This document shows, in pieces, positions 1 to 6,531 of a stretch of DNA of 7,865 nucleotides (position 1 is the first letter of the stretch; each line of letters begins with the position of its first letter). Below the pieces are notes generated by a model, which searched no databases, was not told the origin of the DNA, and saw only the letters and a program-made list of their open reading frames with translations. Origin of the DNA: an uncultured Clostridia bacterium (GTDB lineage: Bacteria > Bacillota > Clostridia > Oscillospirales > CAG-382); assembly GCA_947305675.1 (NCBI GenBank), contig CAMZED010000067.1, positions 1 through 7,865 on the forward strand. Reading direction: 5' to 3'. Position numbers and translations under genes: made by a program.

Positions 1-1
1 C

Positions 2-28
2 AACCCTTACCTTTATTTCAGGTTCTGA
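2..28 (+). CDS. C-terminal tail of a probable MBOAT O-acyltransferase (partial)
   Basis: The reading frame entering from the left edge encodes the eight residues NPYLYFRF and stops at TGA 26-28. A tail of the form N-P-(F/Y)-(I/L)-Y-F-R-F is how many clostridial AlgI/DltB-type membrane-bound O-acyltransferases end, and such genes are very often found directly upstream of DHHW genes. MBOAT proteins move an acyl group from a cytoplasmic donor to an acceptor outside the membrane. Only the tail is visible, so the call rests on this short match plus context. The stop lies 14 bases before the chosen start of the next gene, so the two are probably in one operon. A second open frame runs to TGA 34-36 but shows no familiar ending. 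Confidence 0.55.
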   Translation, partial: NPYLYFRF

Positions 29-33
29 CGGAG
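28..33 (+). promoter_or_regulatory. Ribosome binding site deciding the first DHHW start
   Basis: ACGGAG lies 9 bases before ATG 43 but only 3 bases before the in-frame ATG 37. The longer spacing is normal and the shorter one is not, so translation most likely begins at 43. Confidence 0.6.
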
Positions 34-42
34 TGAATGACC

Positions 43-1425
43 ATGAATAAAAAAGTTTTGACCGTATGTTTAATATTGCTTGCCTGCGTGCTCGCGTTTA
101 TGTTTGTCTTCACCGTGTTTTTCAAGCATACAGACGTATCGGCGTACAGCGAGCTGAAAGACTGGCCTGAATTCAGCATTGAAACGCTTTTTTCGGGTGA
201 GTATTTCAGCGATTTGATGTATTGCTTTACCGACCATATACCTATGCGCGATAAGTTTATAGAGTATGAATCGAAGATACGCGCGCTTTACGGCGTCGGG
301 CAGGATGAGGAAATCCACACCGTCGAAGGTTCCGATGAATTCAACAGCGGCGACGACCCGGATATTTCCGCCGATCCTTCAAGCGGCGAAGTTATAAGCG
401 ACGATCCTTCGGTTTCCAAGCACGAATTCGATGAAGTTTCTTTTGACGAAAATTCCGCCGAAGAAAGCGCGGAGCAATCGCAAGACGTCGGTAAAGGTCA
501 CGTTGAAATGCCTGGAACCATTATCGTTCTGTCTGACATTCACCGCGGGCTTGAAGTTTACAACGGATCGGAATCAAATTCGGTACGTTTCGCCGAACTG
601 CTTAACTCTCTTGCCGAAAATATTCCCGAAAACGTCAATATCTACTCGGTCGTCGTTCCGAAAGCGAGCGCCTATTATATATGGCAGTCGTCGGTAGAAC
701 GTTTTGCAAAAACCGCGGGCAACAACAAGCGAGATATCGACATTATCGCCGATAATATTTCCGACAGGATCACCAATATCGACGTATATAACACGCTTGG
801 CGTTCACTCCGACGAGGCGATATATTACCGCACCGACCACCATTGGACGGCTCTCGGCGCATATTACGGTGCGCGTGAGATCGCAAAAGCGATGGGTATT
901 CCTTTTAACGATCTTTCGGAATATAACGAAGTGGTCCGCCCGGATTACGTCGGCACGTTCAGTATGTATTCGAATAGCAGTCCGGCGATAATGAACTATC
1001 CCGAGGATTTTGTTTATTACGAATCGCCGAACGCTTACACCGCGGAATATTACGACCGCGAGACCTTTAAAAAGTTGTCTTCTTCTCAAAACGACGGAAG
1101 TTTGCTGTGGTATATCGACGATTCCAAACGCAGCAGCTGGTATTCCACTTTCATACGCGGAGATAAATACTGCGTTAAAATCAAATCCGGTGTATGCAAC
1201 AACGGCCGCAAGCTTTTGATCGTAAAAGACAGTTACGGCAACGCGATACCTCAGTATCTTTTAGGGGGATTTGAAGAGATTTATGTTGTCGACGCGCGCG
1301 AATACAAGCGTTCGATATCCGAAACCGTAAAAGAGTTCGGAATAACCGATCTTCTTTCGATCGAATGCACATTTTCCGCTGTCGGCGGTCAATATTATAA
1401 CTTAGTCAAGGAGATCTATAATTAA
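43..1425 (+). CDS. DHHW family protein, membrane-anchored AlgX/DltD-like SGNH acyltransferase
   Basis: A 460-residue surface protein of the DHHW family, related to the SGNH-fold alginate acetylation proteins AlgJ and AlgX. A hydrophobic segment at about residues 3-27 is a signal anchor that leaves the rest outside the membrane. A stalk follows with the family motifs WPEFS (41-45) and DHIPMRD (64-70), then an acidic, Ser/Asp/Glu-rich linker (about 93-153), then the SGNH-like core. The core holds TDHHW (264-268, giving catalytic-type Asp265 and His267) and KDSYGN with the nucleophile-type Ser397, so the triad looks intact. Such proteins are thought to take acyl groups from an MBOAT partner and place them on an extracellular polymer. 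An in-frame ATG at 37 would add two residues but is too close to the ribosome binding site. The stop shares one base with the next gene's start (TAATG). The polymer and acyl group cannot be told from the sequence. Confidence 0.85.
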   Translation: MNKKVLTVCLILLACVLAFMFVFTVFFKHTDVSAYSELKDWPEFSIETLFSGEYFSDLMYCFTDHIPMRDKFIEYESKIRALYGVGQDEEIHTVEGSDEFNSGDDPDISADPSSGEVISDDPSVSKHEFDEVSFDENSAEESAEQSQDVGKGHVEMPGTIIVLSDIHRGLEVYNGSESNSVRFAELLNSLAENIPENVNIYSVVVPKASAYYIWQSSVERFAKTAGNNKRDIDIIADNISDRITNIDVYNTLGVHSDEAIYYRTDHHWTALGAYYGAREIAKAMGIPFNDLSEYNEVVRPDYVGTFSMYSNSSPAIMNYPEDFVYYESPNAYTAEYYDRETFKKLSSSQNDGSLLWYIDDSKRSSWYSTFIRGDKYCVKIKSGVCNNGRKLLIVKDSYGNAIPQYLLGGFEEIYVVDAREYKRSISETVKEFGITDLLSIECTFSAVGGQYYNLVKEIYN

Positions 1426-2804
1426 TGAACGCAAAAAGACTGCTCGCGATACTTCTGATCGCATCTACCCTTTTCACACTGTTTGCCTGCGATTTTACTT
1501 CCGAAACAAGTTCGACGGGAAACACTTCAAAAACTTCAGATACATCTGATACCGTTGATAACAGTTCCTCGGTTCGGGACGATTCGTCCGCACAGCCCTC
1601 TGATAGCAGCGAATCCGACAATACGCGCGTATTCAGCGGCGTAAACGTTGTTCTCAGCGGCGTTTCGGCGCTTGAAAAATCAGGTTTTGCCGTCGACGGC
1701 GATTTTTCGATGACAATAGACGTAACCTTAAAAGGCGACGCCGACAAACTCGACTCCCTTCTTGCCGCGGATATCAGCGCGGCGGTGGATGTATCGGCAA
1801 TTGCCGAGGAAGGAACTTTTGAATGCCTTATTGATATAATCGTTCCTGACATATTCGACGTAGTTGATAAATCAGAATCGCTCGCAACGGTTAAAATAAA
1901 GAAAAAGGCGACCGAGATCAAACCCGTTACCGGTGATACCTACATGGCCGATGGCGGTGTAATAATTGTAGGAACGCGCGGTATGGAACCGTACAGCGGC
2001 AGTGCGAAAGCCGGCGCACTCACAGCTGAAAAAATGAACGAGTTCAAACAGGCTGTCGGAGACGGCATTAACGTCTATGTGCTTGCGGCTCCGCTTGCTT
2101 CGGCGTTCTATGCGCCCGAAAAGTATCCCAACTCCATAGCAAACCACAAGAATTGCTTCGAGGGTCTGCGCGACGCGCTTGTCGGCGTTAAATATGTCGA
2201 CGCTCTTTCGGCGCTCAGCGCGCACGTTAACGAAGATATTTACGCCCGCACCGACCACCATTGGAACGCGCTCGGCGCTTATTACGCCGCAAAACAGTTT
2301 TCAAACGTCGCGGGAACGCCGTTCGACGATATTTCGACGTTCACTTCCCAAACTATCGAAGGAGTAGTCGGTTCACTTTATACTTACTCGAAAGCGAAAG
2401 TGCTTAAAGACAACCCCGACACATTCACCTGGTATATCCCGACGCGCGACCACGAAGTCGTATATTACTCGCGCGATAAATTCACCAACCCCGTCACAGG
2501 AAGGACTTTATTCTCCAGCGCTGCGGGTTATACAAAATTTATTTACGGCGATTCATACATAACCGATATAAAAACCAACGTCGGAAACGGAAGGAAACTG
2601 CTTCTGTTCAAAGACAGTTACGGCAACGCCCTTGCACCCTTCCTCGTTTCCCAGTTCGATGAAGTTATCATAGCCGATTTCCGTTATTTCCAACTGAGCG
2701 CCAAACAGTTCATCGCCGACCACGGGATTACCGACGTTTGCTTCTCGTTAAGCGCGTTCGCCGTCTCCGGCAAAGCGAGGAACCATATCACTTCGGTGCT
2801 TTGA
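1425..2804 (+). CDS. DHHW family lipoprotein with an N-terminal YbbR-like domain
   Basis: A 459-residue paralogue of the preceding protein. It starts with a lipoprotein signal peptide: a basic start, a hydrophobic stretch and lipobox LFAC (19-22), so Cys22 is probably lipidated and the protein is anchored on the outer face of the membrane. A Ser/Thr/Asp-rich linker covers about 24-68. Residues 72-161 look like a YbbR-like repeat: a strand ending in LKG, a DxxKLDSLL helix, then a V-D-V-S strand, a Gly-Thr turn and a closing strand rich in Lys. The DHHW/SGNH-like core follows with TDHHW (276-280; Asp277, His279) and KDSYGN (Ser398), so the catalytic set appears complete. The stalk motifs of the first paralogue are absent and the YbbR-like domain takes their place. 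AAGGAG at 1408-1413 precedes the ATG by 11 bases, and the start overlaps the previous stop by one base. Role by inference: partner or second-step acyltransferase in the same surface modification pathway. Confidence 0.85.
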   Translation: MNAKRLLAILLIASTLFTLFACDFTSETSSTGNTSKTSDTSDTVDNSSSVRDDSSAQPSDSSESDNTRVFSGVNVVLSGVSALEKSGFAVDGDFSMTIDVTLKGDADKLDSLLAADISAAVDVSAIAEEGTFECLIDIIVPDIFDVVDKSESLATVKIKKKATEIKPVTGDTYMADGGVIIVGTRGMEPYSGSAKAGALTAEKMNEFKQAVGDGINVYVLAAPLASAFYAPEKYPNSIANHKNCFEGLRDALVGVKYVDALSALSAHVNEDIYARTDHHWNALGAYYAAKQFSNVAGTPFDDISTFTSQTIEGVVGSLYTYSKAKVLKDNPDTFTWYIPTRDHEVVYYSRDKFTNPVTGRTLFSSAAGYTKFIYGDSYITDIKTNVGNGRKLLLFKDSYGNALAPFLVSQFDEVIIADFRYFQLSAKQFIADHGITDVCFSLSAFAVSGKARNHITSVL

Positions 2805-2827
2805 TCACTTAAAAAAGGAGCAATCAA

Positions 2828-4627
2828 ATGTCATTGGTCAGTTATCCTTTCGACGCGTCGATGTTCAATCAGAACCGCAAGAAGATCCGCCGCGAACTGT
2901 TGGCGGACGGATCAAAGCGGCTGCACAAAAAAATCGCCGTTCTCGGCGGATCGACCACAAACGATATTGTAAAATCGCTTGAAGTATTTTTGCTTGACAA
3001 CGGGATCGAACCGGAATTTTACCAGTCGGAATACAACCGGTTCTGGCAGGACGCGATGTTCGAAAATCCCGAACTGAGAGAATTTGCTCCCGATATCATC
3101 TATATTCACACTTCTTATCGCAATATCGCCTCACAGCTTCCGGGTCCTTCGCTTGATGAAGACGGAGTCGACGCGCTTTTCAAAAGCGTTTTCGAGCATT
3201 ACCGCAAGATGTGGGAACAGTTGAAAGCCGTTTATAAATGCCCGGTGATCCAGAACAATTTCGAACTGCCGCCTTACCGGCTTATGGGTAACCGCGATTG
3301 TTACGACAAAGCCGGCGCTGTCAGCTTTATAAGCCGCCTGAACGCCGAATTTGCGAATTACGCTTCGAGCGGCAACGGTTTTTATATAAACGATATAAAT
3401 TACGTCTCGGCTTCCGTGGGGCTCGACAAGTGGCACGACGAAAAAGCCTGGTGTATGTTCAAATACTGCTGCGCTGTCGACGTTATTCCCTACCTTGCTT
3501 TTAACCTTTCACACATTATCAAATCTTTGTTCGGCAAGAACAAAAAAGTGCTTGCCCTTGACCTCGACAACACGCTTTGGGGCGGAGTTGTCGGAGACGA
3601 CGGAGTCGAAGGTATCGAGATCGGCGAAGAAACCGCTGCCGCCGAGTGTTTCAAAGGGTTCCAGCAATATGTTAAAAAGCAAAAAGATATCGGCATAATG
3701 CTGACAGTCGCTTCTAAGAACGATCACGAAAACGCAATTGCCGGACTTGAACACCCCGAGGGAGTGCTTCGCCCCGACGACTTTATCGTGATAAAAGCCA
3801 ACTGGGAAACCAAAGACCGCAATCTTGCCGCCACCGCTTCGGAAATGGATCTTGGGATCGATTCGTTCGTTTTCGCCGACGACAACCCCACCGAGCGCGC
3901 GCTGGTTTCAAAAAGTTTACCCGGCGTTGCCGTCCCCGCGATGGATTCGCCCGACGAATATATAAGGACCATCGACAAAAACGGGTATTTTGAAGTTACA
4001 AACTTCTCGGCAGACGATATTAAACGCAACGATATGTATAAAGCCAACGTGAAGCGTGCGGAGCATCTTACCGAGTTCACCGATTATACCGAATATCTTC
4101 TGAGCCTTGATATGCATGCCGAAATACTTCCTTTCGCGCCGGTGTATATTCAAAGGATAACCCAGCTTACCAATAAATCCAACCAATTCAATCTCACCAC
4201 AAAACGTTACACCCAAACCGAGATCGAACAAGCCGCTTCCGACGGAAAGCATATAACCCTTTACGGAAAACTGCGGGATTCGTTCGGTGACAACGGTGTC
4301 GTTTCGGTAGTAATCGGCGCCATCAGCGGAGAAATTTGCGATATTGAACTTTGGCTTATGAGCTGCCGCGTTCTGAAAAAGAATATGGAATACGCAATGC
4401 TCGATACTCTTGTAGACGAATGCAAAGCGCGCGGTTTGAACCGGTTGAAAGGGCATTACTTCCCCACCGCGAAAAATTCAATGGTGAAAAATCTGTTTGC
4501 CGATTTCGGTTTTGAAAAGACAGGCGAAGACGGTTCGGGCAATACAGAATGGGATCTTGACCTTGCAAACTATGAACCCAAAAACAACGTAATTAAAGTA
4601 AATGACGGAGGAAATGAAAATGGCTGA
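2828..4627 (+). CDS. FkbH-like protein: HAD-IIIC domain with C-terminal GNAT-like domain
   Basis: A 599-residue cytoplasmic protein of normal FkbH-family length. The N-terminal SGNH-like domain (about 30-215) has GGSTTN at 40-45. The HAD-IIIC domain (about 240-400) has motif I DLDNTLWGG (245-253; Asp245 and Asp247), motif II Ser296 in ASKND, Lys329 in NWETK, and acidic motif DDN at 351-353. The C-terminal GNAT-like domain (about 410-580) has the family signature for Asn/Gln-rich QLTNKSNQFNL and then MSCRV with Cys513. Studied FkbH proteins in polyketide pathways take the glyceryl group of 1,3-bisphosphoglycerate, remove phosphate and load it on an acyl carrier protein. A carrier protein gene follows at once and overlaps this one by 8 bases, which fits that role. 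No polyketide synthase is visible, so the loaded group is probably meant for the DHHW/MBOAT proteins. The exact substrate is inference. AAGGAG at 2815-2820 is 7 bases before the ATG. Confidence 0.88.
   Translation: MSLVSYPFDASMFNQNRKKIRRELLADGSKRLHKKIAVLGGSTTNDIVKSLEVFLLDNGIEPEFYQSEYNRFWQDAMFENPELREFAPDIIYIHTSYRNIASQLPGPSLDEDGVDALFKSVFEHYRKMWEQLKAVYKCPVIQNNFELPPYRLMGNRDCYDKAGAVSFISRLNAEFANYASSGNGFYINDINYVSASVGLDKWHDEKAWCMFKYCCAVDVIPYLAFNLSHIIKSLFGKNKKVLALDLDNTLWGGVVGDDGVEGIEIGEETAAAECFKGFQQYVKKQKDIGIMLTVASKNDHENAIAGLEHPEGVLRPDDFIVIKANWETKDRNLAATASEMDLGIDSFVFADDNPTERALVSKSLPGVAVPAMDSPDEYIRTIDKNGYFEVTNFSADDIKRNDMYKANVKRAEHLTEFTDYTEYLLSLDMHAEILPFAPVYIQRITQLTNKSNQFNLTTKRYTQTEIEQAASDGKHITLYGKLRDSFGDNGVVSVVIGAISGEICDIELWLMSCRVLKKNMEYAMLDTLVDECKARGLNRLKGHYFPTAKNSMVKNLFADFGFEKTGEDGSGNTEWDLDLANYEPKNNVIKVNDGGNENG
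4607..4611 (+). promoter_or_regulatory. Ribosome binding site deciding the carrier protein start
   Basis: GGAGG inside the end of the FkbH-like gene lies 8 bases before ATG 4620, 2 bases before ATG 4614 and after ATG 4602. Only 4620 has normal spacing, so it is the likely start among three in-frame ATGs. Confidence 0.7.
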
Positions 4628-4862
4628 AGGCATTAACGAAAGACTCAACGAAGTATTCCGCGACGTTTTTGACGACGAAAGCATTAACGTCACGCGTGAT
4701 ACGACAGCGGACGATATCGACGATTGGGATAGTCTTGAACACATAAGGCTTGTTACCGCCGTCGAACGCGAATTCGGAGTTAAATTCACAATGCGCGAAG
4801 TAAGCGCAATGAAAAACGTCGGTGAAATGATCGACATCATAGCCGCGCGCGGAACAAAATAA
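4620..4862 (+). CDS. Acyl carrier protein
   Basis: An 80-residue acidic protein of usual carrier-protein size. The motif DDWDSLEHI contains Ser38, the expected site for the 4'-phosphopantetheine arm, set at the start of helix 2 as in the family. The four-helix pattern with an acidic first half is visible. Its start lies inside the last codons of the FkbH-like gene (8-base overlap), which suggests coupled translation and matched amounts of the two proteins. The likely job is to hold the group that FkbH loads, playing the part DltC plays for D-alanine. It is unlikely to be the fatty-acid carrier, since no fatty-acid genes are near. Two upstream in-frame ATGs (4602, 4614) would lengthen it by up to six residues but fit the ribosome binding site poorly. 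The specific cargo is inference. Confidence 0.9.
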   Translation: MAEGINERLNEVFRDVFDDESINVTRDTTADDIDDWDSLEHIRLVTAVEREFGVKFTMREVSAMKNVGEMIDIIAARGTK

Positions 4863-4873
4863 ATCCTTTTTAA

Positions 4874-4920
4874 AAAAATCCCGCGTCTTTTTGGGGCGAA
4901 CCGAAAGACGCGGGATTTTT
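4874..4920. terminator. Bidirectional intrinsic terminator between convergent operons
   Basis: A 17-base perfect inverted repeat (4874-4890 and 4904-4920) with a 13-base loop. The GC core is flanked by an A-run on the left and a T-run on the right, so a hairpin followed by a U-tract forms on either strand. It sits 11 bases after the carrier protein stop and 69 bases beyond the end of the minus-strand gene, so it can end both operons. Confidence 0.9.
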
Positions 4921-4989
4921 ATGTTGAAAAATTTTTTGTAAAACTATGCGATGAAAAGGCATATAGCCGATAAAATCAAGATGACCCGG
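4921..4989. other. Short AT-rich intergenic spacer
   Basis: These 69 bases separate the terminator from the stop of the minus-strand gene. They contain an A5/T6 tract near 4927-4937 and nothing else that can be named. No gene-like frame or promoter was seen. Confidence 0.5.
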
Positions 4990-5922
4990 TCACAAATCCG
5001 ACATAAGCTCATGTTCTATCTTATAAAAGCAGGAGCCGATTTTTTCGGGCAGATATTTGTATTTTTCGGGCTTTACGACAGAGCCGTCTTCAAAAATGAA
5101 CGCAAAACCGCTGTCGGAAACCGACCCTTCGGGCAGATCCGGCAGAGAACTTAAAAGAAGTATTCCGCTGCTGCTGACGAGCCGTTTGAAATCTTCGACG
5201 CCGTCGGGGGAGACGGTGCGTTCATCTTCGAATACTTCACCGCCGGAATATTTTTTGGTTGTTTTGATCAGCGCGCTTCCGTCGGAACAGACCGATAAAA
5301 CAGCTTTTTTATAAGTGCCTGTGGCGCTTTCGTTTTCAAATCGAACCTCTTTTAACGCCGAAACGTTCGGCACCGCGCACTTTTCGGCGTTAAGCGCTTC
5401 GGAAAAAAGATCCGCCGCGGCGATCGCCGCGGAGCGGCTGATTACCGGCGACTGATTGTTAGAGGCGCTTATTTTTTCGCCACTTGAATAGAAAACAAAA
5501 ATATCGCCGCCGAAATTCTCGGGCAGTCCGTGCGTTTTTGAATGAAAGCCGTTGTTTTTTGCAAGCCCGTATTCATTTACGACCTTAACGAGCGAAGGAA
5601 AAACGTCTTCTTTGATCAAGGCGAATGAAGTTTGCCTTTCCGCCGAGCGGCGGAACGAAGCGCTTTTTTCATAAAATACAAAACTGCCCGCCAAAGTTTT
5701 AAGCGCAAACGCAGAAATATACCCGATCTGCCCGGCGCTGATTTCTCTGACCGCCGAAGATACTTTAAAAACGATCATATCGTTGGATAATATTTCTTTG
5801 GGAGCGTTTAAATCCTGAGTTGCGTCGGTTCCGCCGCCGGTGTGCGGGCGGGATTTTTTTATTACGACGATATTAGGTTCTGCCGAATTTTTGTTTTTTT
5901 TATTTTTAAAAACATTAAACAT
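4990..5922 (-). CDS. Hypothetical cytoplasmic protein with a probable internal domain duplication
   Basis: A 310-residue protein that I do not recognise. It has no signal peptide or membrane segment; the first 12 residues are very basic and the next 30 look disordered. The rest seems to be two copies of one alpha/beta domain, about residues 48-177 and 191-308. Each copy has a long helix (LVKVVNEYGL and FKRLVSSSGI), then a Leu-Pro-Glu turn, then two strands around a Gly turn (FVFYSSGEK and FAFIFEDGS), then a closing helix rich in Ala or acidic residues. Overall identity between copies is low. On the minus strand AAAGGAA (5928-5934) precedes the ATG by 5 bases. It is the last gene of the lysA-side operon, 21 bases after the flavin reductase-like gene. 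No function is proposed. Confidence 0.75.
   Translation of the reverse strand: MFNVFKNKKNKNSAEPNIVVIKKSRPHTGGGTDATQDLNAPKEILSNDMIVFKVSSAVREISAGQIGYISAFALKTLAGSFVFYEKSASFRRSAERQTSFALIKEDVFPSLVKVVNEYGLAKNNGFHSKTHGLPENFGGDIFVFYSSGEKISASNNQSPVISRSAAIAAADLFSEALNAEKCAVPNVSALKEVRFENESATGTYKKAVLSVCSDGSALIKTTKKYSGGEVFEDERTVSPDGVEDFKRLVSSSGILLLSSLPDLPEGSVSDSGFAFIFEDGSVVKPEKYKYLPEKIGSCFYKIEHELMSDL
5002..5781 (-). repeat. Two diverged protein-level repeats within the hypothetical gene
   Basis: The region 5392-5781 (residues 48-177) and the region 5002-5352 (residues 191-307) encode segments with the same order of helices and strands, best aligned from residues 104-177 against 240-307. The match was made by eye at protein level; the DNA is not visibly repeated, so the duplication would be old. 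Confidence 0.4.
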
Positions 5923-5943
5923 GGCAGTTCCTTTCGAAAAAAG

Positions 5944-6507
5944 TCATTTTATCTTCAAGCCGTCTTTGAACGCGTCGCCTACTCTGCCGGCGACTTTATA
6001 ATATCCGTTGGTATAGGGATCGAACGCAATCGCTTCGAGCGAATCGACATCTACTTTGCCGTCTTTAAGTTTGGATTCCTCGACAGAAGTTTTTAAGACT
6101 TTACCTATCACGCCGATACCGGTATTTCCGCCGAGATACTCAACAAATTCGCATTCCAACGCGACAGGCAGCTCGTTGATCACCGGGGCGTCGACGACAT
6201 CGGATTTAACAAAAGTAAGCCCGCTTTTCGCAAACTTATCAGGTTCCCTATTGCCGCTTACTATCCCGAAATAATCGGCTTGAACGACATGCGCGGAATC
6301 GGCGATATGGACGACAAAACCTTTTCTGTTTTTGATATTCTGAACGGTTTTGTGGGTTTCGGTAAGATTCAGCGCGACCATATCGCGGTCGAGCATCGTG
6401 CCCCAGGCGGCGTTCATAACGTTCACCGAACCGTCATCGTTAAAAGTTGAAATAAGCAGTACTGGCATCGGAAAAATGGCTTCGGTAGTCTTGATCTGTT
6501 TCTTCAT
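5944..6507 (-). CDS. Flavin reductase-like FMN-binding protein (DIM6/NTAB type)
   Basis: A 187-residue cytoplasmic protein, the usual length for a single flavin reductase-like split-barrel domain. Near the start it has the family pattern FPMPVLLIST, a short turn with a Gly, then NVMNAAW (residues 12-35), followed by the H-K-T-V-Q-N-I helix (52-58) and the FVVHIAD strand (64-70). These surround the FMN site in known members. Such proteins bind FMN non-covalently and reduce flavin or other acceptors with NAD(P)H; the substrate here is unknown. AAGGAG lies about 8 bases before the ATG. The gene sits 24 bases after the rhodanese gene and 21 bases before the hypothetical gene, so it is probably in the same transcript. 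A specific electron acceptor cannot be assigned. Confidence 0.85.
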   Translation of the reverse strand: MKKQIKTTEAIFPMPVLLISTFNDDGSVNVMNAAWGTMLDRDMVALNLTETHKTVQNIKNRKGFVVHIADSAHVVQADYFGIVSGNREPDKFAKSGLTFVKSDVVDAPVINELPVALECEFVEYLGGNTGIGVIGKVLKTSVEESKLKDGKVDVDSLEAIAFDPYTNGYYKVAGRVGDAFKDGLKIK

Positions 6508-6531
6508 TGTAATTCTCCTTAAATATAATAT

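Noticed and set aside
37..42. ATG 37 as the start of the first DHHW gene
   Set aside because: Only 3 bases separate it from the ribosome binding site, whereas ATG 43 has 9.
574..1089. 171-residue minus-strand open frame opposite the first DHHW gene
   Set aside because: It lies inside a well-supported gene, is rich in Arg and Ile without domain features and lacks a ribosome binding site.
1406..1921. 171-residue minus-strand open frame across the junction of the two DHHW genes
   Set aside because: It is Ser/Thr-rich only because it mirrors the low-complexity linker of the second DHHW gene.
3917..4456. 179-residue minus-strand open frame opposite the FkbH-like gene
   Set aside because: The plus-strand frame contains conserved family motifs over this range; the opposite frame shows none.
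4602..4619. Upstream ATGs at 4602 and 4614 as the carrier protein start
   Set aside because: The GGAGG site at 4607-4611 lies after the first and only 2 bases before the second; ATG 4620 has normal spacing.
4927..4937. A5/T6 tract as a second terminator or regulatory palindrome
   Set aside because: It has no GC stem and is easily explained as AT-rich spacer.
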